Below, in pieces: positions 1-9,045 of a stretch of 64,000 bases of DNA. Within the stretch, counting starts at the first letter, position 1. Each line of letters opens with the position of its first letter. A program made the translations under genes and the position numbers. The DNA is taken from assembly GCA_947577185.1 (NCBI GenBank), contig CANPUE010000005.1:86928-150927 (forward strand), written 5' to 3'. The stretch comes from an uncultured Lachnospiraceae bacterium. GTDB lineage: Bacteria; Bacillota; Clostridia; Lachnospirales; Lachnospiraceae. The notes beneath the pieces were generated by a model. That model was not told the origin of the DNA. It did no database searches and was given only the letters and a program-made list of their open reading frames with translations.

Positions 1-452
1 CCAGTATAGCGTGCGGGGATGTAATGAGGGATTCCATCGCAAAGGGAAAAGAAAAATATCACATTACGGAAAGTATCACGCTTCCTCCGCTTATATGCAA
101 TCAGGATGATGTATTCTGCTTTTATTATATGGAAGCACAGCCCAATTATATTACATTAAAGCAGGCGCTTGGAGAGACATTTGTCATTGATACAGAATTA
201 AAACAGTTTGATCTGGAAGATAAAATTATTTTAATGGAAAGCGCCGATCCGGGATACGACTGGATTTTCTCACATAAAATCTCAGGGTTCATTACAAAGT
301 ACGGCGGTGCCAACTCTCATATGGCGATCCGTGCGAATGAACTTCAGATACCGGCTGTGATTGGTGCAGGTGAAAAGATATTTGAAAAGATCAAAAGTGC
401 AAAAGTAGTACAGATTGATGCATCCGGAAGAAAGGTGGATATCTTAAAATGA
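1..452 (+). CDS. PEP-synthase-like protein, 3' end (candidate L-glutamine kinase), partial at window edge
   Basis: The frame is open to the left edge (in-frame codons from base 3), so this is the C-terminal part of a longer gene and the ATG at 24 is internal. The visible part contains the phosphohistidine swivelling domain of PEP-utilising enzymes: GGANSH (catalytic His codon at 318-320) followed by AIRANELQIPAVIGAG. In the Campylobacter jejuni phosphoramidate pathway a PEP-synthase-like enzyme of this architecture (Cj1418) phosphorylates the amide nitrogen of L-glutamine with ATP. The next gene starts inside its stop codon (ATGA overlap), and the neighbours match the other steps of that pathway, which is the basis for the glutamine-kinase inference. 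The domain assignment is firm; the substrate is inferred from context, and the ATP-grasp part lies outside the window. Confidence 0.75.
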   Translation, partial: SIACGDVMRDSIAKGKEKYHITESITLPPLICNQDDVFCFYYMEAQPNYITLKQALGETFVIDTELKQFDLEDKIILMESADPGYDWIFSHKISGFITKYGGANSHMAIRANELQIPAVIGAGEKIFEKIKSAKVVQIDASGRKVDILK

Positions 453-1057
453 AAAAAATCATCTTTACGCAGCGGGTGGAAATTGTGGAGAGTTATGGAG
501 AGCGAAGGGACTGTGCGGATCAAAACATTGCCTGTTTTCTGGAAGCATGCGGATATATACCGGTGCCTGTACCTAACGTTCTCAAAGATATGGATGCTTT
601 TTTGAAAGCAATACAACCGGAAGGAATTCTTTTAACCGGCGGAAACAGTTTACAAAAGTGGGGAGGCAATGCAGCCGAAAGAGACCGGACAGATTATGAA
701 TTGATTCGTCTGGCAATCCAAAATAAGATTCCTCTATATGGATTCTGCCGGGGCATGCAATCTATATTGGACTATTTTGGATGTGAACTGTCGCAGGTAC
801 AGGGGCACGTTGCAGTGCGTCATGAAGTTTGGGAACAACAGGCAGATACGAGATTCCTGACAAACAGTTTTCATAATCAGGCATGCTTTAGAGAGAACCT
901 GAAAGTCCCGCTATATGCGGCTGCGTGCACGGAGGACGGCGTAGTGGAATGGGTCAGGCATGAGTCGCTGCCAATCGAAGCAACGATGTGGCATCCGGAA
1001 AGAGAGGTTCCATTTGCAGAAACTGATTTGGAAAGAGTTAAGAAATTATTTCAGTAA
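449..1057 (+). CDS. class I glutamine amidotransferase-like hydrolase (candidate gamma-glutamyl-CDP-amidate hydrolase, Cj1417-like)
   Basis: 202 aa, a single class I glutamine amidotransferase domain. The nucleophile elbow GFCRGMQ puts Cys at residue 100, and MWHPERE supplies His182 and Glu184, so the Cys-His-Glu triad is intact. LLTGGNS (61-67) is the usual oxyanion-side strand. It overlaps the preceding gene by 4 bases (ATGA), indicating translational coupling. In C. jejuni the equivalent enzyme releases glutamate from CDP-L-glutamine to give cytidine diphosphoramidate. Alone the family (puuD/gamma-Glu-GABA hydrolase type) is broad; the specific role rests on the neighbouring kinase, nucleotidyltransferase and methyltransferase genes. 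Confidence 0.75.
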   Translation: MKKIIFTQRVEIVESYGERRDCADQNIACFLEACGYIPVPVPNVLKDMDAFLKAIQPEGILLTGGNSLQKWGGNAAERDRTDYELIRLAIQNKIPLYGFCRGMQSILDYFGCELSQVQGHVAVRHEVWEQQADTRFLTNSFHNQACFRENLKVPLYAAACTEDGVVEWVRHESLPIEATMWHPEREVPFAETDLERVKKLFQ

Positions 1058-1091
1058 ATAAATGAAAACAACATAGTAAAGGAGAAAAGAA

Positions 1092-1868
1092 ATGAAACAT
1101 GGGGACTTTACAGAATTGGCAAAATTCTATGTGGACAGACCCGGATATTCAAAAGTAGCGTTGGAGTGTCTGAAAAATTATGTTTTTAACATGGTCGGAG
1201 AAGGTAAAGTGGCGGATATCGGGGCGGGAACCGGAAAGCTGACAGAAAACCTGATTGAGATTGGATTGCGTGGTTATGCAGTAGAACCTAATTGCGCAAT
1301 GCGCGCCGAAGCCGCTAAAAATCCCGGGGGGGGGTATGTCTGGTCTGAAGGAACGGCCGAGGACACTGGGCTTGAGGACAACTGTGTTCATTGGGTGTTA
1401 ATGGGTTCTTCTTTTCACTGGGCGGATAGTGCGAAGGCAGTCCGGGAGTTTTACCGGATTTTGATACCGGGAGGTTTTTTTACGGCAATCTGGAATCCAA
1501 GGGATATTGAGAGCAGCGAACTGCATAAAAGAATTGAGGATGCCGTTTATGGTGAATTACCGGAAATGAAAAGAGTCTCTTCGGGGAAAACAGTTTCGAC
1601 AGAGGAAATGAAAGAAAAACTGCTCAGCGGAGGGTATTTTAAGAATATTCTTTCTGTGGAAGCTCCGCATGTGGAGCTGATGACAAAAGAAAGATATATG
1701 AATATATGGAAGTCTGTTAATGATATTCAAGTGCAGGCAGGTGAAGAAGGATTTCGGAGAATTTTACATAGAATTGAAGAAATCATACAAAAATATGATG
1801 AAATAGAAGTTCCATATCTTTCCAGGTCATGGACTGTGCAAAGCTGTAAGCAGACGATGACCGATTAA
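1092..1868 (+). CDS. class I SAM-dependent methyltransferase (phosphoramidate pathway candidate, Cj1419/Cj1420-like)
   Basis: 258 aa. Motif I VADIGAGTGKLT starts near residue 40, the acidic ribose-binding residue is in AVEPN, and SSFHWAD is a motif common in UbiE/Methyltransf_11 relatives. The N terminus (GDFTELAKFYVDRPGYS) closely parallels that of the next gene, so the two are paralogues. AAAGGAGA precedes the ATG. The C. jejuni phosphoramidate locus also has two adjacent small methyltransferases of this kind, one of which should make the O-methyl group. Methyltransferase activity is well supported; the acceptor is inferred. Confidence 0.75.
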   Translation: MKHGDFTELAKFYVDRPGYSKVALECLKNYVFNMVGEGKVADIGAGTGKLTENLIEIGLRGYAVEPNCAMRAEAAKNPGGGYVWSEGTAEDTGLEDNCVHWVLMGSSFHWADSAKAVREFYRILIPGGFFTAIWNPRDIESSELHKRIEDAVYGELPEMKRVSSGKTVSTEEMKEKLLSGGYFKNILSVEAPHVELMTKERYMNIWKSVNDIQVQAGEEGFRRILHRIEEIIQKYDEIEVPYLSRSWTVQSCKQTMTD

Positions 1869-1933
1869 GTGAGGCGCCTGTATTTCTTCATTTGCAATTG
1901 CCTTGGATAAGAATAAAAAGGAGGATTGTAACT

Positions 1934-2683
1934 ATGAAAACAGAATGGGATTACACAGATCTTGCGGAGGCATATCTGAAAAGACCGGATTATGCACAGA
2001 GTGCGATCGACAAAATGCTTGAGATTTCCGGGGTGAGAAAAGGAGACGAAGCCTGCGATGTTGGAGCCGGTGCAGCTCATCTTACATTAAAGCTGGCAGA
2101 ATATGGATTGAATATCTGTGCAGTGGAGCCAAACGATGCCATGCGTAATAACGGAATAAAGAAAACAGGCCAGTATGCAAATGTGCAATGGTTTGAAGGT
2201 GTTGGAGAGCATACCGGGATGGAAAGCAGCCGTTTCAATCTGGTGACCTTTGGTTCTTCGTTTAATGTATGTAACCGTCAGGAAGCTTTATTGGAAAGTA
2301 AGCGGATTTTAAAAGACAACGGGTGGTTTGCCTGTATGTGGAATCACAGGGATCTGAATGATCCGCTTCAAAAAGAGATAGAGGAAATATTGATGGCGCA
2401 AATCGAAGATTATAGCTATGGAACCCGTCGGGAGGATCAGACAGAGATCATTGACCAGAGCAATCTGTTTGGGGAAGTAAAATATGTTGAAGGAACTGTT
2501 TTGCATGAGATTCTTGCCGAGGACTTTATTGAAGGATGGAAGTCTCACGGGACGGTACAGCGTCAGTCAAAAGACAAATTTGATCTTATCAATCAGGAGA
2601 TTCGGAAACTGGTAGAAGCAAAAGGCAAAGAATACATCAAAGTGCCTTATACGACCAGAATCTGGATGGCCCAGGTAAAATAA
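1934..2683 (+). CDS. class I SAM-dependent methyltransferase, paralogue of the preceding gene
   Basis: 249 aa from the ATG at 1934, chosen because AAAAGGAGG lies at 1917-1924; an earlier in-frame ATG at 1892 has no ribosome binding site. Motif I CDVGAGAAHLT is near residue 41, with the SSFNVCN and MWNHRD motifs matching SSFHWAD and IWNPRD in the upstream paralogue. The classic GxGxG glycines are kept, although the third motif position is Ala. Two divergent copies side by side suggest separate acceptors or a heteromeric enzyme. Probable part of the phosphoramidate module by context. Confidence 0.7.
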   Translation: MKTEWDYTDLAEAYLKRPDYAQSAIDKMLEISGVRKGDEACDVGAGAAHLTLKLAEYGLNICAVEPNDAMRNNGIKKTGQYANVQWFEGVGEHTGMESSRFNLVTFGSSFNVCNRQEALLESKRILKDNGWFACMWNHRDLNDPLQKEIEEILMAQIEDYSYGTRREDQTEIIDQSNLFGEVKYVEGTVLHEILAEDFIEGWKSHGTVQRQSKDKFDLINQEIRKLVEAKGKEYIKVPYTTRIWMAQVK

Positions 2684-2740
2684 GATCAGGGATCAGACGT
2701 ATCGATAGAAACAAATAAAGCGATGCAAAGGGGATTGGGA

Positions 2741-3520
2741 ATGAAAGTAATAATTTTGGCAGCAGGACAGGGAACGCGGCTTCGGCCGCTAACCGACAAC
2801 TGCCCGAAGTGCATGGTTGAAGTTAATGGAAAGAGCATAATAGAAAGACAAATAAATACGATGCGTTCCTGCGGCATACAGGATAGTGAGATTACAATCG
2901 TATGTGGTTACTGTCATGAAGTTTTGAAAGAGAAATTTCGCGATACACAGATTCGATTTATAGTTAATGAAGAGTATGAGACAACCAATATGGTATGTTC
3001 GCTTATGTGTGCCAGAGAGGTCATGAATACAGCGGATGATATCCTGATCTCATATGGAGATATTATTTATAGTGAAGAGGTTTTGAACAGACTGCTTCAG
3101 ACGACGGAGGATTCAGCGGTTATTGTAGATGACGGCTGGTATGGATACTGGTCGGAGAGATGTGAAAACCCGTTAGATGATGCGGAAACATTATTGTTTG
3201 ATGCGGAAGATTTTCTCATTGAGATTGGGCAGAAAACGACGGATCTCAATAAAGTGCAGTCACAATATATCGGTTTAATGCGTTTTAGAGCGGCGGGCTT
3301 AAAATCGATGCTTGATGTGGCGGCATTGGCAGAGAAACGCAGCGATGAAGGAAAAGAATTGTGGCGTACCACCAGAACTTATCGGAAAATGTATATGACA
3401 GATTTGCTGCAGGGTATTATCGATGAGGGACATCAACTGAAAGCGGTACATATAAACAGGGGTTGGTTTGAAGTGGATGACTGCGATGATTTAAAATTGG
3501 TTGAGCAGAAAATAAGGTAG
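2741..3520 (+). CDS. nucleotidyltransferase (candidate CTP:phosphoglutamine cytidylyltransferase, Cj1416-like)
   Basis: 259 aa from the ATG at 2741; AAAGGGGA at 2728-2734 favours it over the ATG at 2723. The N-terminal signature LAAGQGTRLRPLTDNCPKCMVEV is the GxGxRxxPxTxxxPK motif of nucleotide-sugar type pyrophosphorylases, and SYGDII supplies the metal-binding Asp. Length fits single-domain cytidylyl/uridylyltransferases. In C. jejuni the equivalent step makes CDP-L-glutamine from CTP and phosphoglutamine. A LicC-like phosphocholine cytidylyltransferase is the main alternative; the adjoining kinase remnant, amidotransferase and methyltransferases favour the phosphoramidate role. Confidence 0.7.
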   Translation: MKVIILAAGQGTRLRPLTDNCPKCMVEVNGKSIIERQINTMRSCGIQDSEITIVCGYCHEVLKEKFRDTQIRFIVNEEYETTNMVCSLMCAREVMNTADDILISYGDIIYSEEVLNRLLQTTEDSAVIVDDGWYGYWSERCENPLDDAETLLFDAEDFLIEIGQKTTDLNKVQSQYIGLMRFRAAGLKSMLDVAALAEKRSDEGKELWRTTRTYRKMYMTDLLQGIIDEGHQLKAVHINRGWFEVDDCDDLKLVEQKIR

Positions 3521-3526
3521 CAGGAT

Positions 3527-5590
3527 ATGAAAGTCAGTATTATTACGGTTTGCAAAAACAGTGAGAAAACAATAGAGCAGACGATTGAAAGCGTAGCAGG
3601 GCAGACCTATAAAGAGATTGAATATATCGTGATTGACGGCGCATCAACGGACAGCACACTAAATATCCTTGAAAAATATCGAACATGTATTTCCGTATTG
3701 GTGAGTGAAAAGGACAATGGACTTTATGATGCGATGAACAAGGGAATTGCTGTGAGCACAGGAGAGATCATAGCAATTCTTAACAGTGACGACTGGTATG
3801 AACCCAATGCGATTGAGACCGTAGTAATGGCTTTTGCTTCAGGCAGTGCAGACATCGTGTATGGTGCCATGAACGTGGTATATGAAGACGGGACACAGAG
3901 CAATTGGAGTGAGGGGGATCTGGAGGACCTGCCATATAGGATGTCTGTACCTCATCCGGCAGAATTTGTAAGAAGAGAGGTCTATGACAGAATCGGGAAT
4001 TTTGATATCAGATATCAGATTGCGGCAGATTATGAATTTACGTTACGCGCTTATGCAGCCGGGATGAAATTTCAAAAAATATCTGCCAGAACGACCTTTT
4101 TCAGAGACAATGGGCTAAGTAATGTCAGTTTGGAAAAAGCAGCCGAAGAAGTGCGGAAAATATCGTGTCAATATCTAAAATATTTTGATGAAAAGTTTAT
4201 TCCGAAAATTGAAGCTTCCTATCATCAGCGTATGGATTATGCAAAGATCAAAACATGGGAAAAGGAATTAGCAGAGGTAAATCTGGTGCATGTACATGAA
4301 ATTGCAGATACCATTCATTCCGGACGGGATATTATTGTTTTTGGCATGGGCATCAGGGGAAAGGAATCGATTCGCTTTTTAAAAAAGGCCGGATTCAGAA
4401 TACAGGAAATATGGGATAATGATGAAACAAAATTGGGGACTGTTTTTGAAGGGATACCTGTAAAAAAAATCAGGAGCAGAAACGAAGAGCGTAGATTTAT
4501 TATCATATCCTCTTTGTTTCATGTGGAGGCGATCAGCAGACAGTTGGAAACATTAGGATATAAAAAAGAAGAAGATTTTGGGGGATACTTTGATTTGATC
4601 CATTCTTTAAAAGAAACGATCATGAAAACGGAAGCAGATTATAATATTTCACTGAGAGAAGATATTGAATGGGTCAATAAATGGGTGGAAGACGCAGACA
4701 AACAATGCAGAAGAGTTTTGACAATTGGAGATTCTGTAGCCAGACAATATAGAACCTGCCTGAATGATTGTCTTAAAAGCGAAGGATATGTCGCAGATTT
4801 ACTGGCAGTTTCTTACAGTATTTTTGATCCTCGTTTTATGAAGGAAATAGAAGCGTTTTTGGAGACAGAAGAATATAAGTACGATCACATTTTATTCCAT
4901 GTGGGGGCTCATCATGGCTATCGTGTAAGATGTTTGAACGATGAAGGCATTAGTAAGCTGTATACGGATAAGCTGTTGGAGATTTTGCATAAACTGGACG
5001 GCTATTGTGGTCGTTTATTTGTTGTAACCGGAACACTGGAAAACGAGCAGGAATATTCGTATGTTAAGGACGACGGTCATAATCCGGAGATCATTGTGAG
5101 AAACCACCTTTTGACCAATGCTGCGAAAGCAAACGGCTGGGAGGTGATCGATCTCAATTCCCATATGCTGAAGAGCGGATTCAGATATATTGACTGGGTA
5201 CATTTTGAAGATGCGGCCAAGTCCTATATAGCAGATCTTTTAGCGAATGCGGTGATCAAAAAAAACAAAAACTATAATATCAGTAACTATATTGCCAATA
5301 TGAGAGAATTTTTTGAAAAGTTATCCGGTAAGAGTACGATCTATATTTACGGAGACAACAGAAAAGCCCGGATTTTGCTGCAGTATCTAAGCAGAAAAGG
5401 GATTTTGTGTGAGAACATAGATAACGGGCATTTGGGAGATGGTCAAAATGAAAAAAGGACAGAAGGCATTATCATCAATACCATATCCAATTTCAGGGAG
5501 TATTTATTTTTAGATAAATCAGGGATGCCTTATATTACTTTGGGTAAAAAAATATATGAATATATGGAAGAATATTTAGCCGTTGAATAG
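3527..5590 (+). CDS. four-domain protein: GT2 glycosyltransferase, Rossmann-like domain, SGNH hydrolase-like domain, second Rossmann-like domain
   Basis: 687 aa. Residues 1-220 are a GT2 domain (SIITVCKN start, VIDGASTDST, LNSDDWYE). Near residue 267 begins the cluster's recurrent Rossmann-like domain (IIVFGMGIRG ... WDNDETKLGTVFEGIPV). Around residues 395-580 an SGNH/GDSL-like fold is suggested by TIGDSVARQ (block I Ser), HVGAHHG and DWVHFEDAA (block V D-x-x-H). A second Rossmann-like copy starts near residue 604 (IYIYGDNRKAR). The start is only 6 bases after the previous stop. The SGNH domain could remove or add an acyl group on the glycan. The N-terminal half is a paralogue of the gene at 12011. 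No signal peptide or membrane segment is visible. Confidence 0.8.
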   Translation: MKVSIITVCKNSEKTIEQTIESVAGQTYKEIEYIVIDGASTDSTLNILEKYRTCISVLVSEKDNGLYDAMNKGIAVSTGEIIAILNSDDWYEPNAIETVVMAFASGSADIVYGAMNVVYEDGTQSNWSEGDLEDLPYRMSVPHPAEFVRREVYDRIGNFDIRYQIAADYEFTLRAYAAGMKFQKISARTTFFRDNGLSNVSLEKAAEEVRKISCQYLKYFDEKFIPKIEASYHQRMDYAKIKTWEKELAEVNLVHVHEIADTIHSGRDIIVFGMGIRGKESIRFLKKAGFRIQEIWDNDETKLGTVFEGIPVKKIRSRNEERRFIIISSLFHVEAISRQLETLGYKKEEDFGGYFDLIHSLKETIMKTEADYNISLREDIEWVNKWVEDADKQCRRVLTIGDSVARQYRTCLNDCLKSEGYVADLLAVSYSIFDPRFMKEIEAFLETEEYKYDHILFHVGAHHGYRVRCLNDEGISKLYTDKLLEILHKLDGYCGRLFVVTGTLENEQEYSYVKDDGHNPEIIVRNHLLTNAAKANGWEVIDLNSHMLKSGFRYIDWVHFEDAAKSYIADLLANAVIKKNKNYNISNYIANMREFFEKLSGKSTIYIYGDNRKARILLQYLSRKGILCENIDNGHLGDGQNEKRTEGIIINTISNFREYLFLDKSGMPYITLGKKIYEYMEEYLAVE

Positions 5591-5621
5591 AAAAGGTGCG
5601 TAGAGCGGGGAAGGAAAAAAG

Positions 5622-7064
5622 ATGATCGATTCAACAATCTTATGTATCTGTATCTCAACATATAACAGAGCCGAAAAAGCAGAAATGCTGGTAAAAGAAA
5701 TTTTGAAATGCAGATCCGAGCAACTGTCGATTGTGGTGGTAGATGATCATTCTACAGATGATACTGTTTCAAGAATAAAGAAAATAGATGACGACAGGCT
5801 TAGAGTTTACTCAAACAGTACCAATTTAGGCGCCAAACAGAACTGGTATGAAACATTACAAAGAGGAGAAGGGAAATATCTGCTGCATTTGGTAGACAGA
5901 GACTGGATAAGAGTTCAGTATTTAAGCCCGCTTATTGAACTACTGAAAACATGCGATGCCGGATTTGGTTATATTGGCAGTATGATTTCCCATGTGAGTT
6001 ATGCTGGCGGAAAAAACTGTTCTGTTGAGCTTTACAGGAAGGGATATGAAGCAATGGAAAAATTTGCTTTCACATTGGTTCATCCTTCGGGATTTTTAGT
6101 CTTACAGGAAGCGTGGAATCAATTATCTTCCAAACGGCAGGTTTTTAAAAAGGACCGCTGCGGCATTTATCCGCATGCGTACATTTTTGCGATGCTGGGG
6201 CAAAGATATCATGGCATTAAGATTAACTACAGGATGATTTCTATTGCGGGCGGCGGGTTTGCCAGATATAAATCAAAGTTTTATGTGAATCAAAGAAATA
6301 AGCGGTCATACTGGTGGACGCCGGAGGCATTCCGGAACGAATTAAATTCTTTAAGCAGGTTTGCCGTTCATAAAATGAAGTTTGATGAGCGCCTAATAAG
6401 AAAAATTTTGAAATATCGTTTCAGCGAAAATTTATATATGGCAACTCTTTGCTATAAAGAGAACATGCGCGATACGGAAATAGCAATACATTATGGACAA
6501 AAAAAAGAATATATTTCCCTTCAAAAACTGAAGCAGATCAATGCATGGTTTACCAGTCGATATATAGCGGAACTGCATAAAAATGAAAAAAGTATATTGA
6601 ACTTTGATTTTATGGTAACCTTACTGCGCATTGCGAAGAAGAATGACAGGAGTATTGAAGCGGTATACTGCAAAGAGGGACAGCAGACGGACAAATTTAA
6701 GAGCCAGTACCAGATGTTAGCCGCATGGATGAAAATAAAGCAAAGAAATATCGCGATAGAAAGCGAATGGAAGGCAAAGCAGATAAATAAAGTCGCCATT
6801 TATGGAAACGGGGAAAATGCGCAGTTGCTTTATCAGGAACTGAAGAACACGGATATTGAAGTGAACTGTTTTATTGACAAAAATGCTTCACATTATATAG
6901 AAAATATTCCTGTATTGACTATATGTGAGGAAATTCCGCCGGTTGATCTGATCATTGTGTCAATTATCGATGAGTTTGAGACGATCAGGAGTGAACTGGA
7001 AAAAGTATGCCATTGCCAGATTATGCCGATGGATGAGATGATTTATCAAAATGTGTTGTTTTAA
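5622..7064 (+). CDS. GT2 glycosyltransferase with C-terminal Rossmann-like domain
   Basis: 480 aa. The GT2 nucleotide-binding segment CISTYNRAEKAE and VVVDDHSTDDT are at the N terminus, with an RDW variant of the usual DxD region (LVDRDWIRV). A long middle section has no motif I recognise. Residues about 388-478 form the Rossmann-like domain (KVAIYGNGENAQLL ... IDKNASHYIENIPV). GGGGAAGGA precedes the ATG. Glycosyl transfer is likely; donor and acceptor are unknown. Part of the same + strand operon, 31 bases after the preceding gene. Confidence 0.75.
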   Translation: MIDSTILCICISTYNRAEKAEMLVKEILKCRSEQLSIVVVDDHSTDDTVSRIKKIDDDRLRVYSNSTNLGAKQNWYETLQRGEGKYLLHLVDRDWIRVQYLSPLIELLKTCDAGFGYIGSMISHVSYAGGKNCSVELYRKGYEAMEKFAFTLVHPSGFLVLQEAWNQLSSKRQVFKKDRCGIYPHAYIFAMLGQRYHGIKINYRMISIAGGGFARYKSKFYVNQRNKRSYWWTPEAFRNELNSLSRFAVHKMKFDERLIRKILKYRFSENLYMATLCYKENMRDTEIAIHYGQKKEYISLQKLKQINAWFTSRYIAELHKNEKSILNFDFMVTLLRIAKKNDRSIEAVYCKEGQQTDKFKSQYQMLAAWMKIKQRNIAIESEWKAKQINKVAIYGNGENAQLLYQELKNTDIEVNCFIDKNASHYIENIPVLTICEEIPPVDLIIVSIIDEFETIRSELEKVCHCQIMPMDEMIYQNVLF

Positions 7065-7088
7065 CTGAAATGAGAGGAAGCAGGTAGA

Positions 7089-9008
7089 ATGGTTTATTAC
7101 AAAGAATATATGGAAACCTATGGCACATCGGATGCGAACTGGAAAAACTTTCTGGCCGAGGTAAAAACAAACGGCAGACCAGTGATCCTATATGGACAGG
7201 CGGGGCAATATGCGATCAAAGTGTACAATGCAATGCTGGAAGAAAAAGTGGAAGTCGTTGCGGTATGCAATGAAGAGGGATGGGAAACTCTGTATGGCCT
7301 TCCGGTTTACTCGCAGGAACAGGCAGAGCGGGAATGGCCTGACGCAGTCTATTGCTTTCCGGTTCCGGCGAACGGACGCATTGCGCAGGACATGGAACAG
7401 TGTGCAGAAAAGCTTTGTCTAAAAGGCTATCAGCTGGATAAGGATGTTTTTACTTTTTTTCAGATGTATGATGTCTTTGAAGATACTGGTCTTCGCAACG
7501 TTCTTCTTCGTAGCGATGAAATTGTATTATTGGGAAATCGGAAGCTGTGTACGGCTCTCGGCAGAGTATTATCGAGAGCGTGGGCATATACAGGAAATAT
7601 TTTAATACTGGATCCTGATGAAAAAATGGAAGGCGCGGCAGAGTCAGTAAAGCGAAATGCTGTATGGTTTTATATTGATTTACCGGAAAGCAGAGGGCGC
7701 CTGGGGTATATAAAAAAGAAGTTTCCTTTATTCGGACAGGATAAAAAGATATATCTAAGCGATTACTACAACAGTAATTTATATATGCTGTATTTGGCGG
7801 GTGAAAAGTATCCGGAAGGATTAGAAGAAGAAAGAAAGATCCTTTCTGTTGCAAAGGAAATGGAATCTTTATTGACAAAACAGCGCCATAATCCGATCGG
7901 GGCAGCACAATGCCAGAAAATAATGTTTTGGATGTCCACTCAAAATATTCTGGTTGAAACGATGTGGCGATTATTTGAAGAATATCGGAAACATGGAGCT
8001 GTGTGTGTAGTTTTGTTTCCTGAATTATATTCTGTTTTTTCAGCGGGCGCTATCAGCAACGGAACCAGAGGTTCCCTTAACGCAGAACGGATGCTGACGG
8101 ACATGAGAAAATTTGTCGAGGCTGGTGGGGAATGCTATTTTCAAAATGATCTGTGGCGTTACAGAGATGATTATGATATCTGTTATTTTACAAGCGGGTA
8201 TTCCAATGGCAATGAATTTTATTTGCGGGGAATGGCTGAAAAGATCGTGGGCATTCAGTCAACCGCGATCTATACGCATTGTTATGACAAAAACGGGGAA
8301 TTTGAAAGGATCTTTAATGAGAAGCATGATATAGATTATGTGGTAGCATCTGATTTTACAGCGGATTGGGTAAAGAGGCATAAAGAAGATTATGAGAAAA
8401 AAATAATCAGGCTGGGATACCCGAAACTGGATATTTTGTATAGAAAAATGAACAGTGCAGTGATCGTGCCGGAACAGTGGCAACAGAAATGTCAGGGCAA
8501 AACAGTATTTCTTTGTGCGGTGATACATTGGGAGATCTATGAGATGCTGGTAAAAATGGCAAAAGAAAATCCGGACATCGTTATGATATTGAGGCCCCAT
8601 CCTATACACCTGGAAGACTGGTCGATGAGAAGGTCGCTGGAAGCGTTTGGCGAAGAGGATAATATCATTTTGGACAATCTTTCTTCCTATATGGCAGCAT
8701 TTTACATATCGGATGCGATGATCACAACATCCGGCCAGTCCGTATTCATGAATTATCTATACACAGGGAAACCGGTCTGTTGGGTAGATAATCATATGTT
8801 TCAATATCTTGATTATACAGAAGATGACTGGTACAAGGCAATGTACGTATTGGAGTCGGCGGACGGGATCAAAGATTTTGTGGAAATGGTCAAAAAGGGG
8901 GAAGACCATGAAAAGGATTCCAAGGAGAAATACCGAAAACGGATTACACGGCATTTCGACGGAAAAGTATGCGCGCGGATCGTGGAATATTTTGCGAAGA
9001 ACCAATAA
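7089..9008 (+). CDS. Rossmann-like domain fused to CDP-glycerol glycerophosphotransferase-like protein
   Basis: 639 aa. Residues about 35-125 are the Rossmann-like domain (VILYGQAGQYAIKVYNAM ... LYGLPV). The C-terminal half resembles the TagF/CDP-glycerol glycerophosphotransferase family: LGYPKLDIL near 440, MILRPHP near 500 and DAMITTSGQSVFMNYL near 545. The last motif replaces the usual TDYSS serine-rich loop with TTSGQS, so the donor may differ from CDP-glycerol. It would transfer a polyol phosphate or a similar phospho-group in the cytosol. A second family member with the canonical motif is at 20649. Confidence 0.7.
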   Translation: MVYYKEYMETYGTSDANWKNFLAEVKTNGRPVILYGQAGQYAIKVYNAMLEEKVEVVAVCNEEGWETLYGLPVYSQEQAEREWPDAVYCFPVPANGRIAQDMEQCAEKLCLKGYQLDKDVFTFFQMYDVFEDTGLRNVLLRSDEIVLLGNRKLCTALGRVLSRAWAYTGNILILDPDEKMEGAAESVKRNAVWFYIDLPESRGRLGYIKKKFPLFGQDKKIYLSDYYNSNLYMLYLAGEKYPEGLEEERKILSVAKEMESLLTKQRHNPIGAAQCQKIMFWMSTQNILVETMWRLFEEYRKHGAVCVVLFPELYSVFSAGAISNGTRGSLNAERMLTDMRKFVEAGGECYFQNDLWRYRDDYDICYFTSGYSNGNEFYLRGMAEKIVGIQSTAIYTHCYDKNGEFERIFNEKHDIDYVVASDFTADWVKRHKEDYEKKIIRLGYPKLDILYRKMNSAVIVPEQWQQKCQGKTVFLCAVIHWEIYEMLVKMAKENPDIVMILRPHPIHLEDWSMRRSLEAFGEEDNIILDNLSSYMAAFYISDAMITTSGQSVFMNYLYTGKPVCWVDNHMFQYLDYTEDDWYKAMYVLESADGIKDFVEMVKKGEDHEKDSKEKYRKRITRHFDGKVCARIVEYFAKNQ

Positions 9009-9045
9009 TGTTATGGAAGAGATGATGGCCGGGAGAGTTTAAAAG

